A stretch of 64,000 nucleotides of DNA from assembly GCA_947259725.1 (NCBI GenBank), contig CAMYNM010000013.1, positions 16,096-80,095 on the forward strand, in the 5' to 3' direction. The position numbers and the translations under genes are program-made. Below the pieces are notes generated by a model that did not search any database, was not told the origin of the DNA, and saw nothing but the letters and a program-made list of their open reading frames with translations. Each line of letters opens with the position of its first letter. Positions within the stretch are counted from its first letter, which is position 1. The stretch is from CALZIK01 sp945787635. GTDB taxonomy: Bacteria > Acidobacteriota > Thermoanaerobaculia > Multivoradales > JAHEKO01. Shown piece by piece: positions 35,174-42,793 of the stretch.

Positions 35174-36847
35174 TCAACCGCCGATCACGAACTCCTGCCA
35201 GATGGTCACGGATTTCTTGCCGTCCCGGTCACCGGCACTTCCGTCCCAGATCGCGAAGGCCACAGGAACGCTGCGGCCCGGCGTCAGTGAACGCGTGTCT
35301 GCCCCCGCCGAAGTCAACGATCGGCGGAAGAGGACGCGATAGGAGCCGGTACTGTGGACGCCGGTGGAGGTCACTGCGCGATCGGTGAGCGGCCGTGCGC
35401 GTAGTGTGCCGAACCCTTGGGCGACGAGGTCCTCGACCGAGGTGCGGTCGGTCGGATCCGAGACGATGTTGCCCGCACCCCAGGCGGTGACGTAGGTGGG
35501 GTCTGAATCCAAAGTCAGCGCGCGCCGGGTCGGCTGCTCGAGCGGCGAGAGCGAAAAGTTGGGGTAGGAATCGATGCCGATGTTGGGGTAGACCTTCTCG
35601 AGGTCTTGATAAGCGGGTTCGAGATCGGCCTGACGCTCGGATTTCCACATCCAGATGTTGACCTTGCCGCCGCGCTGCCCCATGGCGAAGAAGGGGGGAT
35701 CGTCGCTGAGTGCGAATTGCACCGCCGCGGCGTCCCGGAAATCCTGAGGCCGCATCACGGTGTGGTCCCACGACGTGTCCGACCAGGTGAGAAGCAACGC
35801 CAGCTCGCTGCCGTCATGGACCGCCTGCACAGTCAGCTCTTCGGGGCGGTTGCCACGCCACCACAGCGGCATGAGGTGGAGCGAGGCTGCCTCGGCCGAG
35901 CGCCAGATGCCCGAGTCGGGGTGGTTGGGAACCTCGTCGACGCGCACGGCCACCAGGCGGTACCGCTTCATTTCCACCTTTTCGCGCTGCTCGGGACTCG
36001 ACAGGCCGAGCACCAGGCGGGTCAGATTCCAGCCGTCGTCGCCGTGGAGGTACGGATTCGAGGGCATGGGTGAGCCCGGCAATCCGGCGACGATCCGTCG
36101 ATAGACGTCTTCGGGATCGTAGGTGCCCTTGAAGACCCCGGCGGTCAGATCGCGTGGACGGGTCGGCCGCCCCTTGGAGTCGACCTGCTCTTGGGCGCCG
36201 TCTCCTCGACCCGTTGCGCCGTGGCACGGCGCGCATCCTTTGGTGAACAACTCGCGGGCTCGAGCCTCTCCTTCAGCGGTTTCCCGGGGCGGTTCGGGAA
36301 CTGCGATGACTCCCTTGCCGGAGGCGAACTGCTTGGCAGGCTCTTCCGGCTCGGGAATCTCGAACGAGCGATCCGAAAGCGACTTGATGTAGTGGACCAG
36401 GCCCCAGCGATCCCTTTCCGGCAGGTGTCCCCAGGAGGGCATCGCCGAGCCCGGCATGCCGCGGGAGATCGTCTTGAATAGATCTTCGTCGGTCGGAATG
36501 GTTTCCCAGGTCGAGACCAGACGGTACTGGCCGCGCGTGAAGTCTCTCGGCTTCGGGTACAGCAGATAAGCTGCTTCTCCGGCACCGTCTCCGGTCACAC
36601 CGTGGCACGATGCGCAGTGCTTGGTATAGCGATCCTCGCCACTGGCCAAGAGGGCCGGAGTGGCGGTGAGAGTCTGCGAGGGGAGTATCGGGGCTTCGAC
36701 CTCACCGGTCACCGCATCTTGGATCGAAGCAGGGCATCCGGCCAGACATAGCACCGTCATCGTCAGCAGAAGGGGTTTTGTAGCCAGGGCGAGCGGCCGC
36801 TCGCGCCGGTCTGGCACTCTTGGGGTAGGTAGCACGGCAGTGCGCAT
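35174..36847 (-). CDS. Lipoprotein dihaem cytochrome c fused to ethylbenzene-dehydrogenase-type haem b (gamma) domain
   Basis: 557 residues from ATG 36847, with AAGGAGGGG upstream. A lipobox (LCLAGC, Cys38) indicates a lipid anchor. Two cytochrome c domains follow, with haem motifs CASCH (78-82) and CAPCH (205-209) and distal Met candidates in MPGSAMPS and LPGSPMPS. The C-terminal half (about 300-557) matches the ethylbenzene dehydrogenase/NxrC/ClrC haem b domain: LLLTWSDTSWDHTVMRP, FRDAAAVQFAL. So gamma subunit and its electron partner are one polypeptide, carrying electrons between the Fe-S subunit and the membrane or other cytochromes. It starts the enzyme genes; alpha follows after 37 bases. 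Confidence 0.88.
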   Translation of the reverse strand: MRTAVLPTPRVPDRRERPLALATKPLLLTMTVLCLAGCPASIQDAVTGEVEAPILPSQTLTATPALLASGEDRYTKHCASCHGVTGDGAGEAAYLLYPKPRDFTRGQYRLVSTWETIPTDEDLFKTISRGMPGSAMPSWGHLPERDRWGLVHYIKSLSDRSFEIPEPEEPAKQFASGKGVIAVPEPPRETAEGEARARELFTKGCAPCHGATGRGDGAQEQVDSKGRPTRPRDLTAGVFKGTYDPEDVYRRIVAGLPGSPMPSNPYLHGDDGWNLTRLVLGLSSPEQREKVEMKRYRLVAVRVDEVPNHPDSGIWRSAEAASLHLMPLWWRGNRPEELTVQAVHDGSELALLLTWSDTSWDHTVMRPQDFRDAAAVQFALSDDPPFFAMGQRGGKVNIWMWKSERQADLEPAYQDLEKVYPNIGIDSYPNFSLSPLEQPTRRALTLDSDPTYVTAWGAGNIVSDPTDRTSVEDLVAQGFGTLRARPLTDRAVTSTGVHSTGSYRVLFRRSLTSAGADTRSLTPGRSVPVAFAIWDGSAGDRDGKKSVTIWQEFVIGG

Positions 36848-36934
36848 GAAGCCCCTCCTTGATTTTCGATCTGCGCCGTCCAAACTGACGGGAGGGCCCG
36901 TGCGCGGCAATACCCCAACGGACAGTGGCGCGCG

Positions 36935-36952
36935 CCCACCCTGGCGGGTGGG
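36935..36952. other. GC-rich hairpin between the outer-membrane protein and gamma genes
   Basis: CCCACCC at 36935-36941 pairs with GGGTGGG at 36946-36952 around a TGGC loop, in the 148-base gap between the two minus-strand genes. There is no T tract on either strand, so it is not a classical terminator. An mRNA processing, stability or attenuation element that sets expression of the downstream enzyme genes is possible. Confidence 0.5.
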
Positions 36953-36995
36953 ACGGCGTGGCGCCAGCGCCAGTGCGGCCGGAGGAGTCGTTCGG

Positions 36996-37907
36996 CTAGC
37001 GAACGCGGTAGTCGATCAACACCCTGGCGGTGAGGAGAGGATCGTCTGTCGAGTCGGGTGGATCTCGGACGACCTCCAAGGGCGCGTAGAAGATCTCGCC
37101 GGCGAGTGCGATGCCGGGTTGTATTCGGCGTCGGGCTCCGAGCGCGAGGGTCGGGTTCCAGCCATCCGCCACGAGCCGCCCGCGGTCGAGGAACAGGCTA
37201 TAGCGCGCTCGAACCTGGAACTCGAGATCGAAGTAGTTGGCCGCGACCGATAGGTAGGGTCGCCAGGGGCCGCTCGTGCTCCGAGTGAAGGTCCAATCGA
37301 TCCCCAGGTAGTCCATGGTGACCTCGTCATTCGAGGCCTCGAGGCAGTTGTCGGGATTGACCGCCGGATCGGTCGAACCGACGATGTCCTGAGGACAGGT
37401 GAGGTCGCCTTCCAACGAGCCCGACTGTCCATGCAATCGGGCCGATATCGACCATTTGGATCTGGAGACCAAGGGGCGCTCCAGAGCCAGGTTGTAGACC
37501 CGCGGGGTCACCCCTCCGATCTCGACCGGAGGAACCCAGCCCAGCGTCAGAGTCCAGCTCGAGGGGAGCCCGAAGCTGGCGCGCACACGGCCAAAGCCGG
37601 AGGTGCGGTTGAGATCTTCGACCTTGCTGCCGATGAATCCGACCCGCCGTTCGTCTTCGCTCAGGCTCGGCACCCAGCCGGCATCGAAGCCGACCGATAT
37701 GGCACCTTTGTCGAGGCTGTCGGAGGCCCCGAATCCGCTCATCATCGAGACCGCGGTGAAGTACTTCATCGCCCAGGCTTCGGGTCGATCCCAGGCCAGC
37801 CGCTCGGTCGAGTCGAGGAGAATCTGGGAAGACCCGGGGGCGGCCGAGACCGCGAGAAGCCAGAACAGCACGAATGCGCGCTGCTGCGGTTGCAGTGGGA
37901 TGGTCAC
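36996..37907 (-). CDS. Putative outer-membrane beta-barrel protein
   Basis: 303 residues starting at GTG 37907. A signal peptide (cleavage near GSSQ) is followed by alternating hydrophobic/polar strands rich in aromatic residues (for example SWTLTLGWVPPVEI, PYLSVAANYFDLEFQVRARYSLF, GIALAGEIFYAPLEV), which predicts a small barrel of about ten to twelve strands. One loop has two cysteines (about 169 and 185). No family is recognised. It starts 9 bases after the upstream lipoprotein stop and precedes the gamma subunit by a 148-base gap, so it is probably part of the respiratory operon. Confidence 0.65.
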   Translation of the reverse strand: MTIPLQPQQRAFVLFWLLAVSAAPGSSQILLDSTERLAWDRPEAWAMKYFTAVSMMSGFGASDSLDKGAISVGFDAGWVPSLSEDERRVGFIGSKVEDLNRTSGFGRVRASFGLPSSWTLTLGWVPPVEIGGVTPRVYNLALERPLVSRSKWSISARLHGQSGSLEGDLTCPQDIVGSTDPAVNPDNCLEASNDEVTMDYLGIDWTFTRSTSGPWRPYLSVAANYFDLEFQVRARYSLFLDRGRLVADGWNPTLALGARRRIQPGIALAGEIFYAPLEVVRDPPDSTDDPLLTARVLIDYRVR

Positions 37908-37916
37908 GGATTCGGC

Positions 37917-38792
37917 CTAGTTGTCGAGCGCTCCCGCTTCGATCCAGGAGATCACCTCCGCGATCCGTTCGTCGCTCAGAAACGGGCCGCCTTCGGGCAT
38001 GCGCTCGCCCTCGATGTCAGGGTCCCCGCGGAGCTTCTTGACCATGTAGCTGCGCTCCGGATCGTTGGGCTCGATGATGTCGAGCTCAGGGCGTTCGCTC
38101 GAGGCGACGTTGACGGTTTCGCCGAAGGTCCGCCCGGCCTCGAGAATCAGTCCGGCGCGGGCGGTGGCGGCGCTGTGGCAACCGGCGACCGCACAGGTAG
38201 GCGTGAAAAGCGAAGTCTGCAGCTGGGTCAGGGTTACCGGTTCCGGTTGACCAGCCCCGTTATCCTCGGGCTCCAGGCAATCGGGAATCGAGCCGAGGTC
38301 TTTCTTGGTCGCGACCAGATCGACGCAGAGGGCCAGGGCCGTGCCTTCTTCCAGGTCAAGGTTGTCGGGCTCGACCGTGACCATCATCAGCGAGTCCGAG
38401 GCGATGTTCTTCTTGAGCTTTTTGCTCGCCGAGAAGGTGCCGTCCTCCGCGATGCGCACCTTGATCGAAACCCTGGCCTGCTGCTTGCCGGTCTCGACGT
38501 CTTCGAAGCGCGCTTCGACGGTGATGCTGGCCGGTGGAGTCTGCTCCTCCGGTGCGATCACTTGGCCGGAGACCCGGACCCAGCGCTTGCGAACTTTGAG
38601 CTCGGTGGGGAAGAACCACGAGTGCACCAACGTGGCCTCGCCGGCACCAAGGGCTTGGGTGAGGGTGAAGAAGATCCTGAAGCGTTGGAACTTATCGCTC
38701 GAGAAATCGAAAGAGCAGCCCTGCAGGATGAGGACCCCGGAAAAAATTGCCGTACCGACTCTGAGTAGGGCGGATTGCCGAAGATTTCTCAA
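37917..38792 (-). CDS. Lipoprotein with C-terminal CxxxxCH cytochrome-like domain
   Basis: 291 residues, TTG start at 38792 with GGAGG 11 bases upstream. A lipobox (LILQGC) marks it as a lipoprotein. The middle (about 60-165) is a beta domain without a clear family. The C-terminal 90 residues follow the planctomycete-type cytochrome pattern: TPTCAVAGCHS, RAGLILEAGRTF, PNDPERSYMVKKL, MPEGG and ISWIEAGA. The haem-binding motif is Cys-x4-Cys-His rather than CxxCH. It is the first gene of the minus-strand run leading to the molybdoenzyme and may be an outer electron carrier. Confidence 0.72.
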   Translation of the reverse strand: MRNLRQSALLRVGTAIFSGVLILQGCSFDFSSDKFQRFRIFFTLTQALGAGEATLVHSWFFPTELKVRKRWVRVSGQVIAPEEQTPPASITVEARFEDVETGKQQARVSIKVRIAEDGTFSASKKLKKNIASDSLMMVTVEPDNLDLEEGTALALCVDLVATKKDLGSIPDCLEPEDNGAGQPEPVTLTQLQTSLFTPTCAVAGCHSAATARAGLILEAGRTFGETVNVASSERPELDIIEPNDPERSYMVKKLRGDPDIEGERMPEGGPFLSDERIAEVISWIEAGALDN

Positions 38793-38830
38793 CGATGACT
38801 GGACCTCCAGAAGCTATACGATTGGAACGT

Positions 38831-38854
38831 CCGTTCGGCTCACTCTCCGAACGG
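38831..38854. promoter_or_regulatory. Candidate operator: perfect 8-bp inverted repeat in divergent promoter region
   Basis: CCGTTCGG (38831-38838) and CCGAACGG (38847-38854) form a perfect inverted repeat with an 8-base spacer. It sits in the 168-base gap between the divergent start of the molybdoenzyme operon (38792) and the YceI gene (38961). Symmetry and position suit a dimeric regulator; no known consensus is matched. Confidence 0.45.
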
Positions 38855-38960
38855 GCAATTCGGTCTCTTGAAAGTCTTTCTCGCGGGCGGAGAGACTGCC
38901 GCGTCGGTCCTGGTCCGCGCGATCCGCTTGGCCGCCCGATTCGTATTGTCGGAAGATGCC

Positions 38961-39548
38961 ATGATTCGATTTGGCGCGATTCTCTCGATTGCCTGGTGTT
39001 CGGTCTCCGGTCCGGCTCTTGCCGCCGAGCAGGTTCTGATCATCGAACCTCAGGCTACCGAGATCGAGTTCACGCTCGGGGCCACCGGGCACGACGTGCA
39101 CGGCCGGCTGTTCCTCGAATCGGGCCAGATTCAGTTCGATCTCGAGACGGGTGCGGCGACCGGGGAAGTGGCAATCGACGTCCGCAAAGCCGTGACCGGC
39201 AACAAGAAACGAGACAAGACCATGCACCGCAAGGTGCTGGAGAGCGAACGCTTCCCTCTCTTCGTATTCACGCCGACCGGGATCGAGGGGGAGCTGCGGA
39301 GCAGCGGTGCGAGCGAACTGACGCTCTCCGGCACGCTGGCGATTCACGGCGACGACCACCCGGTCTCGATTCCGGTTCGCCTCGAGCGGCAGGGCGATCG
39401 GGTGTCGGCGAGCGCGACCTTGACCGTGCCCTACGTCGAATGGGGGCTCCACCAGCCGAACGTTCTGTTCCTCAAGGTTTCACCCGAGGTCGAGGTGCAT
39501 ATCGAGGTCCGGGCGAACCTAGGCCCGGCGCCCCGAGTGCCCCGATGA
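38961..39548 (+). CDS. YceI family periplasmic protein
   Basis: 195 residues from ATG 38961 (GGAAG 5 bases upstream); the frame extends to 38868 but lacks a signal. A signal peptide ends at ALAAE. The body is a YceI lipocalin-like barrel: IEFTLGATGHDVHG, an acidic-basic helix VTGNKKRDKTMHRKVLESERFP, FTPTGIEG and LTLSGTLAIHG. YceI proteins bind polyisoprenoid or similar amphipathic ligands in the periplasm. It is divergent from the molybdoenzyme operon and may share its regulatory region. Confidence 0.87.
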   Translation: MIRFGAILSIAWCSVSGPALAAEQVLIIEPQATEIEFTLGATGHDVHGRLFLESGQIQFDLETGAATGEVAIDVRKAVTGNKKRDKTMHRKVLESERFPLFVFTPTGIEGELRSSGASELTLSGTLAIHGDDHPVSIPVRLERQGDRVSASATLTVPYVEWGLHQPNVLFLKVSPEVEVHIEVRANLGPAPRVPR

Positions 39549-39606
39549 TTTCTGGCTGTCGACTCACCTCGGCTGCTAACGGTCGAGGTCGGCTAGGATC
39601 GCGGTC

Positions 39607-40824
39607 ATGCCGGATCGAGATCTCGAAGCCTGCCGATCGGATTTTCCTTCTCTCGGGCGGACTCACGCCGGTCACCCAATCGCCTTTCTCGACGGTCCCG
39701 CCGGGAGCCAGATGCCGGAGGCGGTGATCGGCGCGATCGCCCACTACTACCGCACATCGAACGCGAACACCCACGGCTTGTTTCCGACTTCGAGCGAGAC
39801 CGATGCCCTCATGGACTCGGCCCGCTCGACGGTGGCGATTTTCTTGGGCTCGGCCGATCCTCGGACGGTGTCCTTCGGAGCCAGCATGACGACCCTGACG
39901 TTTTCCCTGAGTCGCGCCTTGGCTCGCGATTGGGAGAAAGGCGATGAAGTCGTGATCACCGCTCTCGACCACGAGGCCAACCGTGGGCCGTGGCTCCGCC
40001 TCGAGGAGGACGGCGTCGTCGTGCGCGAGATTGCCCTCGGGCCCGACGGGCGGCTCGACGCCGGTGACTTCGAGCGCCTGATCAACGAGCGGACGCGGCT
40101 GGTCGCCATGGGACTCGCCTCGAACGCGCTAGGAACCGTCAACGACGTGGCCCTGGCGCGCCGGCTCTCGGCCGAAGTGGGAGCGTGCCTGGTGCTCGAC
40201 GCGGTGCACTACGCGCCGCATTTCGCGATCGACGTGGAAGAGCTCGGCGTCGACTTCCTGTTGTGCTCGGCCTACAAGTTCTACGGGCCCCACGTCGGGG
40301 TGCTGTATTCGAAGCCGGGGCTTCTCGACGCGATCGACACCGACCGCTTGCGGACCCAGGACCCGTCGGCGCCTTACCGGATCGAGACCGGAACCCTGAA
40401 CCACGCGGCGATCGCCGGGGTCGCCGCCGCGATCGAATACATCGCGAGCTTCGGAGACGGTGACGATCTGCGCGACCGGCTGATCGACGCCTTCGCCCGG
40501 ATCGGCGATCGAGAGCGCGGAGTGGCTCGCCGGTTGTGGGATCGCTTCGGCGAGATGCCCCGCGTGACCCGCTGGGGCCCGGATTTCTCGGATCCTTACC
40601 GCGCGCCGACCGTGGCGATCACCATCGAGGGTCTCCGACCGGAGCAAGCCGCCGCCCGGCTCGGCGAGCAAGGGCTCCAGGTCTGGGACGGCGACTTCTA
40701 CGCCATTCGGGCGATCGAATCGCTGGGACTCGCCGAGGCCGGAGGCGTGCTGCGCACCGGAGTCTTGCTGTACAACACGACGGAGGAGATCGAGCGGCTG
40801 GCCGCCGCCGTCGCCGCACTCTGA
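39607..40824 (+). CDS. Cysteine desulfurase-like PLP enzyme (aminotransferase class V)
   Basis: 405 residues. The fold-type I PLP pattern is clear: DHEANRGPW, VLDAVHYAPHFAIDVEELGVD with the cofactor Asp, and CSAYKFYGPH with Lys224 as the likely Schiff-base lysine. The C-terminal TGVLLYNTTEEIERL corresponds to the TIGR01976 group. The catalytic cysteine loop of true desulfurases (a Cys following the R-x-G segment) is absent, the position reading TGVLLYN, so it is probably not a canonical sulfur donor. Substrate unknown. No iron-sulfur assembly gene is adjacent. Confidence 0.85.
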   Translation: MPDRDLEACRSDFPSLGRTHAGHPIAFLDGPAGSQMPEAVIGAIAHYYRTSNANTHGLFPTSSETDALMDSARSTVAIFLGSADPRTVSFGASMTTLTFSLSRALARDWEKGDEVVITALDHEANRGPWLRLEEDGVVVREIALGPDGRLDAGDFERLINERTRLVAMGLASNALGTVNDVALARRLSAEVGACLVLDAVHYAPHFAIDVEELGVDFLLCSAYKFYGPHVGVLYSKPGLLDAIDTDRLRTQDPSAPYRIETGTLNHAAIAGVAAAIEYIASFGDGDDLRDRLIDAFARIGDRERGVARRLWDRFGEMPRVTRWGPDFSDPYRAPTVAITIEGLRPEQAAARLGEQGLQVWDGDFYAIRAIESLGLAEAGGVLRTGVLLYNTTEEIERLAAAVAAL

Positions 40825-40857
40825 TCCGCCGCCACGGTCCCGCGCTTTTCTAGACCC

Positions 40858-41865
40858 CTACCTGTCCCCCATCACGAGACCGCCGAGTCCGCCCAGCACC
40901 GAGCCCTCGCCCTTGCGGGTGCCGCCCGTCTGTGGCGCGGCTGCGTAGATGCGACTCGCCAACCGGCTGAACGGCAGCGACTGCATCCAGATCGTTCCGG
41001 GGCCGGTAAGCGCCGCATAGAAGAGGCCTTCACCGCCGAACAGCGCGGTTTTGATACCAGGTACTGTTTGGATGTCGTAGTTGACGCCTTCGTCGAAGGC
41101 CACGAGACAGCCGGTGTCGAGACGCAGGGTCTCACCGGCCTTGAGCTCGCGCCTCACGACCGTGCCTCCGGCGTGAGCGAAAGCCAGGCCGTCGCCCTCG
41201 AGCTTTTGGAGGATGAAGCCCTCGCCCCCGAAGAGCCCGGCGCCGAGGCGCTTCTGGAAGGCGATGCCGACCGCGATGCCCTTGGCTGCGCACAAGAACG
41301 CGTCCTTCTGGCAGAGCATCGTGCCGTGGATCTTGAGATCGATGGGCACGATCGAGCCCGGATAGGGCGACGCGAAGGCCACCACTTGCCGAGTCGAGGC
41401 GCCGTTTCCGAAGAGCGTCATGAACAACGACTCGCCGGTGAGAATGCGCTTGCCGGCGCCCAGGAGCGCGCCCATAAAGCCCCCGCCCTGGCTCTTGGCG
41501 GAACCGTCGCCAAAGATGGTCTCCATCTCGATGCCCGGGTCCATGTACATGAAGGAGCCCGCTTCCGCGACGCAGGCCTCGCCGGGATCGAGCGTGATCT
41601 CGACGAACTGCATCTCCTCACCATGGATTTCGTAGTCGATTTCGTGCGCCTGCTCCGCGCCATGCGGCGGAGGTGGAGGGACGGCGCCGACAACCCTTGA
41701 GAATTCGGCTCGGCTTCCGATCGGCGCCCATTCGGTCATGCCGGGACCGTAGACCACCGCATTGCTCGCGAGTTGGCCGCTGCCGAGTTTGTGCGCGACC
41801 TCCTGTTGGGTGTACGGGCCCTCTTGCTTTCCGTTGACGGCTACGTGCCATACCTTGTCACTCAT
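40858..41865 (-). CDS. GYF_2 domain fused to AIM24/TIGR00266 family protein
   Basis: 335 residues from ATG 41865, with AGGAG upstream; the frame continues to 41949. Residues 1-60 are a GYF_2 domain (WHVAVNGKQEGPYTQQEV ... WAPIGSRAEF), followed by a proline linker (PPPPP). From about residue 75 to 310 it is a TIGR00266/AIM24 protein: VEITLDPGEACVAEAGSFMYM, GESLFMTLF, ILQKLEGDG and GPGTIWMQSLPFSRLA. Such proteins form a cyclic beta fold; a Gly-rich C-terminus is typical. The GYF_2 domain suggests proline-rich peptide or membrane-protein binding. Cellular function unknown. Confidence 0.85.
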   Translation of the reverse strand: MSDKVWHVAVNGKQEGPYTQQEVAHKLGSGQLASNAVVYGPGMTEWAPIGSRAEFSRVVGAVPPPPPHGAEQAHEIDYEIHGEEMQFVEITLDPGEACVAEAGSFMYMDPGIEMETIFGDGSAKSQGGGFMGALLGAGKRILTGESLFMTLFGNGASTRQVVAFASPYPGSIVPIDLKIHGTMLCQKDAFLCAAKGIAVGIAFQKRLGAGLFGGEGFILQKLEGDGLAFAHAGGTVVRRELKAGETLRLDTGCLVAFDEGVNYDIQTVPGIKTALFGGEGLFYAALTGPGTIWMQSLPFSRLASRIYAAAPQTGGTRKGEGSVLGGLGGLVMGDR

Positions 41866-41982
41866 CAGAATCTCCTGGCCGCCTCGCGGCTTTTTGGGTT
41901 GATCTTCTTCCAGACCTCGGACTCTACCGCTGACGCGGGCCACAGTCACGAGCGCTCGCGACCCGATTGGGTGTTCTGTCGG

Positions 41983-42777
41983 TCACGCCGTGTCAGTGCC
42001 CGGCTTCTGGGTCATGGCCTTTCGAATCGTCTCGATTCTCTCCACCGTCGCCGCGTAGCCGATGTCGAGAATCGTGCCCAGATGCTTGGTATCGAACAGG
42101 CCGAATCGACTCAACTCCTCGGGACAGATGAAAACGTCGCACTCATGAAACTTAGCCTTCGAGCTGAAGTACATACCCACCTCGATGGCTCGATGAGAGA
42201 CCGCGAGCGAGTTCTTGAGCGCCGACCGATCGACCTGTCGCAGGGGACTCGCGTAGACGCCGATCAACACATCGCAGAGCATCCTGATCGGTTCGACCGG
42301 AAAGTTATTGATGATGCCGCCGTCGGAGAACCAGCGGCCGTCGATCTCGGTCGGAGTGAAGACCATGGGAATCGAGGACGAGGCCAGGACCGCCGGTATC
42401 AAGGAGCCTGAGGTGAAGATCTCGAGCCGCGCGTTGACGATGTCGGTCGCGGTCAGAAAGAGTCGCTTGGGCAACGCCTCGAAGGAGTTCTCGGGAAGGT
42501 ACTCGAGAAAGTCGGCCACGGATTTTCCGGTATCGATGAAGCCGGGCTTGCCGAGGGCGAACTTCGACAGCTTGAACGGACTTTTTACCTTGAAGAACTC
42601 GAGCATCTTCTCGGACGAGTAACCCGCGGCGTAAAGCGCTCCGACGATCGCGCCGGAGCTGGTCGCCGAAATGCAGTCCGGCGACAGGCCGTACTCGTCG
42701 AGGGCCTTGAGCACACCGATATGAGCGATGCCTCGGCTCCCGCCGCCGGAGAGGACGATGCCGAGACGGTGTTTCAT
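41983..42777 (-). CDS. Patatin-like phospholipase (RssA-type)
   Basis: 264 residues, no signal peptide. The patatin motifs are present: GGGSRGIAHIGVL oxyanion loop, the nucleophile elbow as ATSSGAIVGALYAAG, and the catalytic Asp in FSDGGIINNFPVEP. The elbow starts with Ala instead of the usual Gly of G-x-S-x-G, a change small enough to keep activity. These cytoplasmic patatins hydrolyse phospholipids or fatty acyl esters. It is 16 bases upstream of the lhgO start's other end (lhgO stops at 42794), so the two are likely co-transcribed. Confidence 0.88.
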   Translation of the reverse strand: MKHRLGIVLSGGGSRGIAHIGVLKALDEYGLSPDCISATSSGAIVGALYAAGYSSEKMLEFFKVKSPFKLSKFALGKPGFIDTGKSVADFLEYLPENSFEALPKRLFLTATDIVNARLEIFTSGSLIPAVLASSSIPMVFTPTEIDGRWFSDGGIINNFPVEPIRMLCDVLIGVYASPLRQVDRSALKNSLAVSHRAIEVGMYFSSKAKFHECDVFICPEELSRFGLFDTKHLGTILDIGYAATVERIETIRKAMTQKPGTDTA

Positions 42778-42793
42778 GCGTTGTCCGACTTCC

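Noticed and set aside
36935..36952. Terminator between the barrel gene and the gamma subunit
   Set aside because: The hairpin lacks a T tract on either strand; it is listed as a neutral structure instead.
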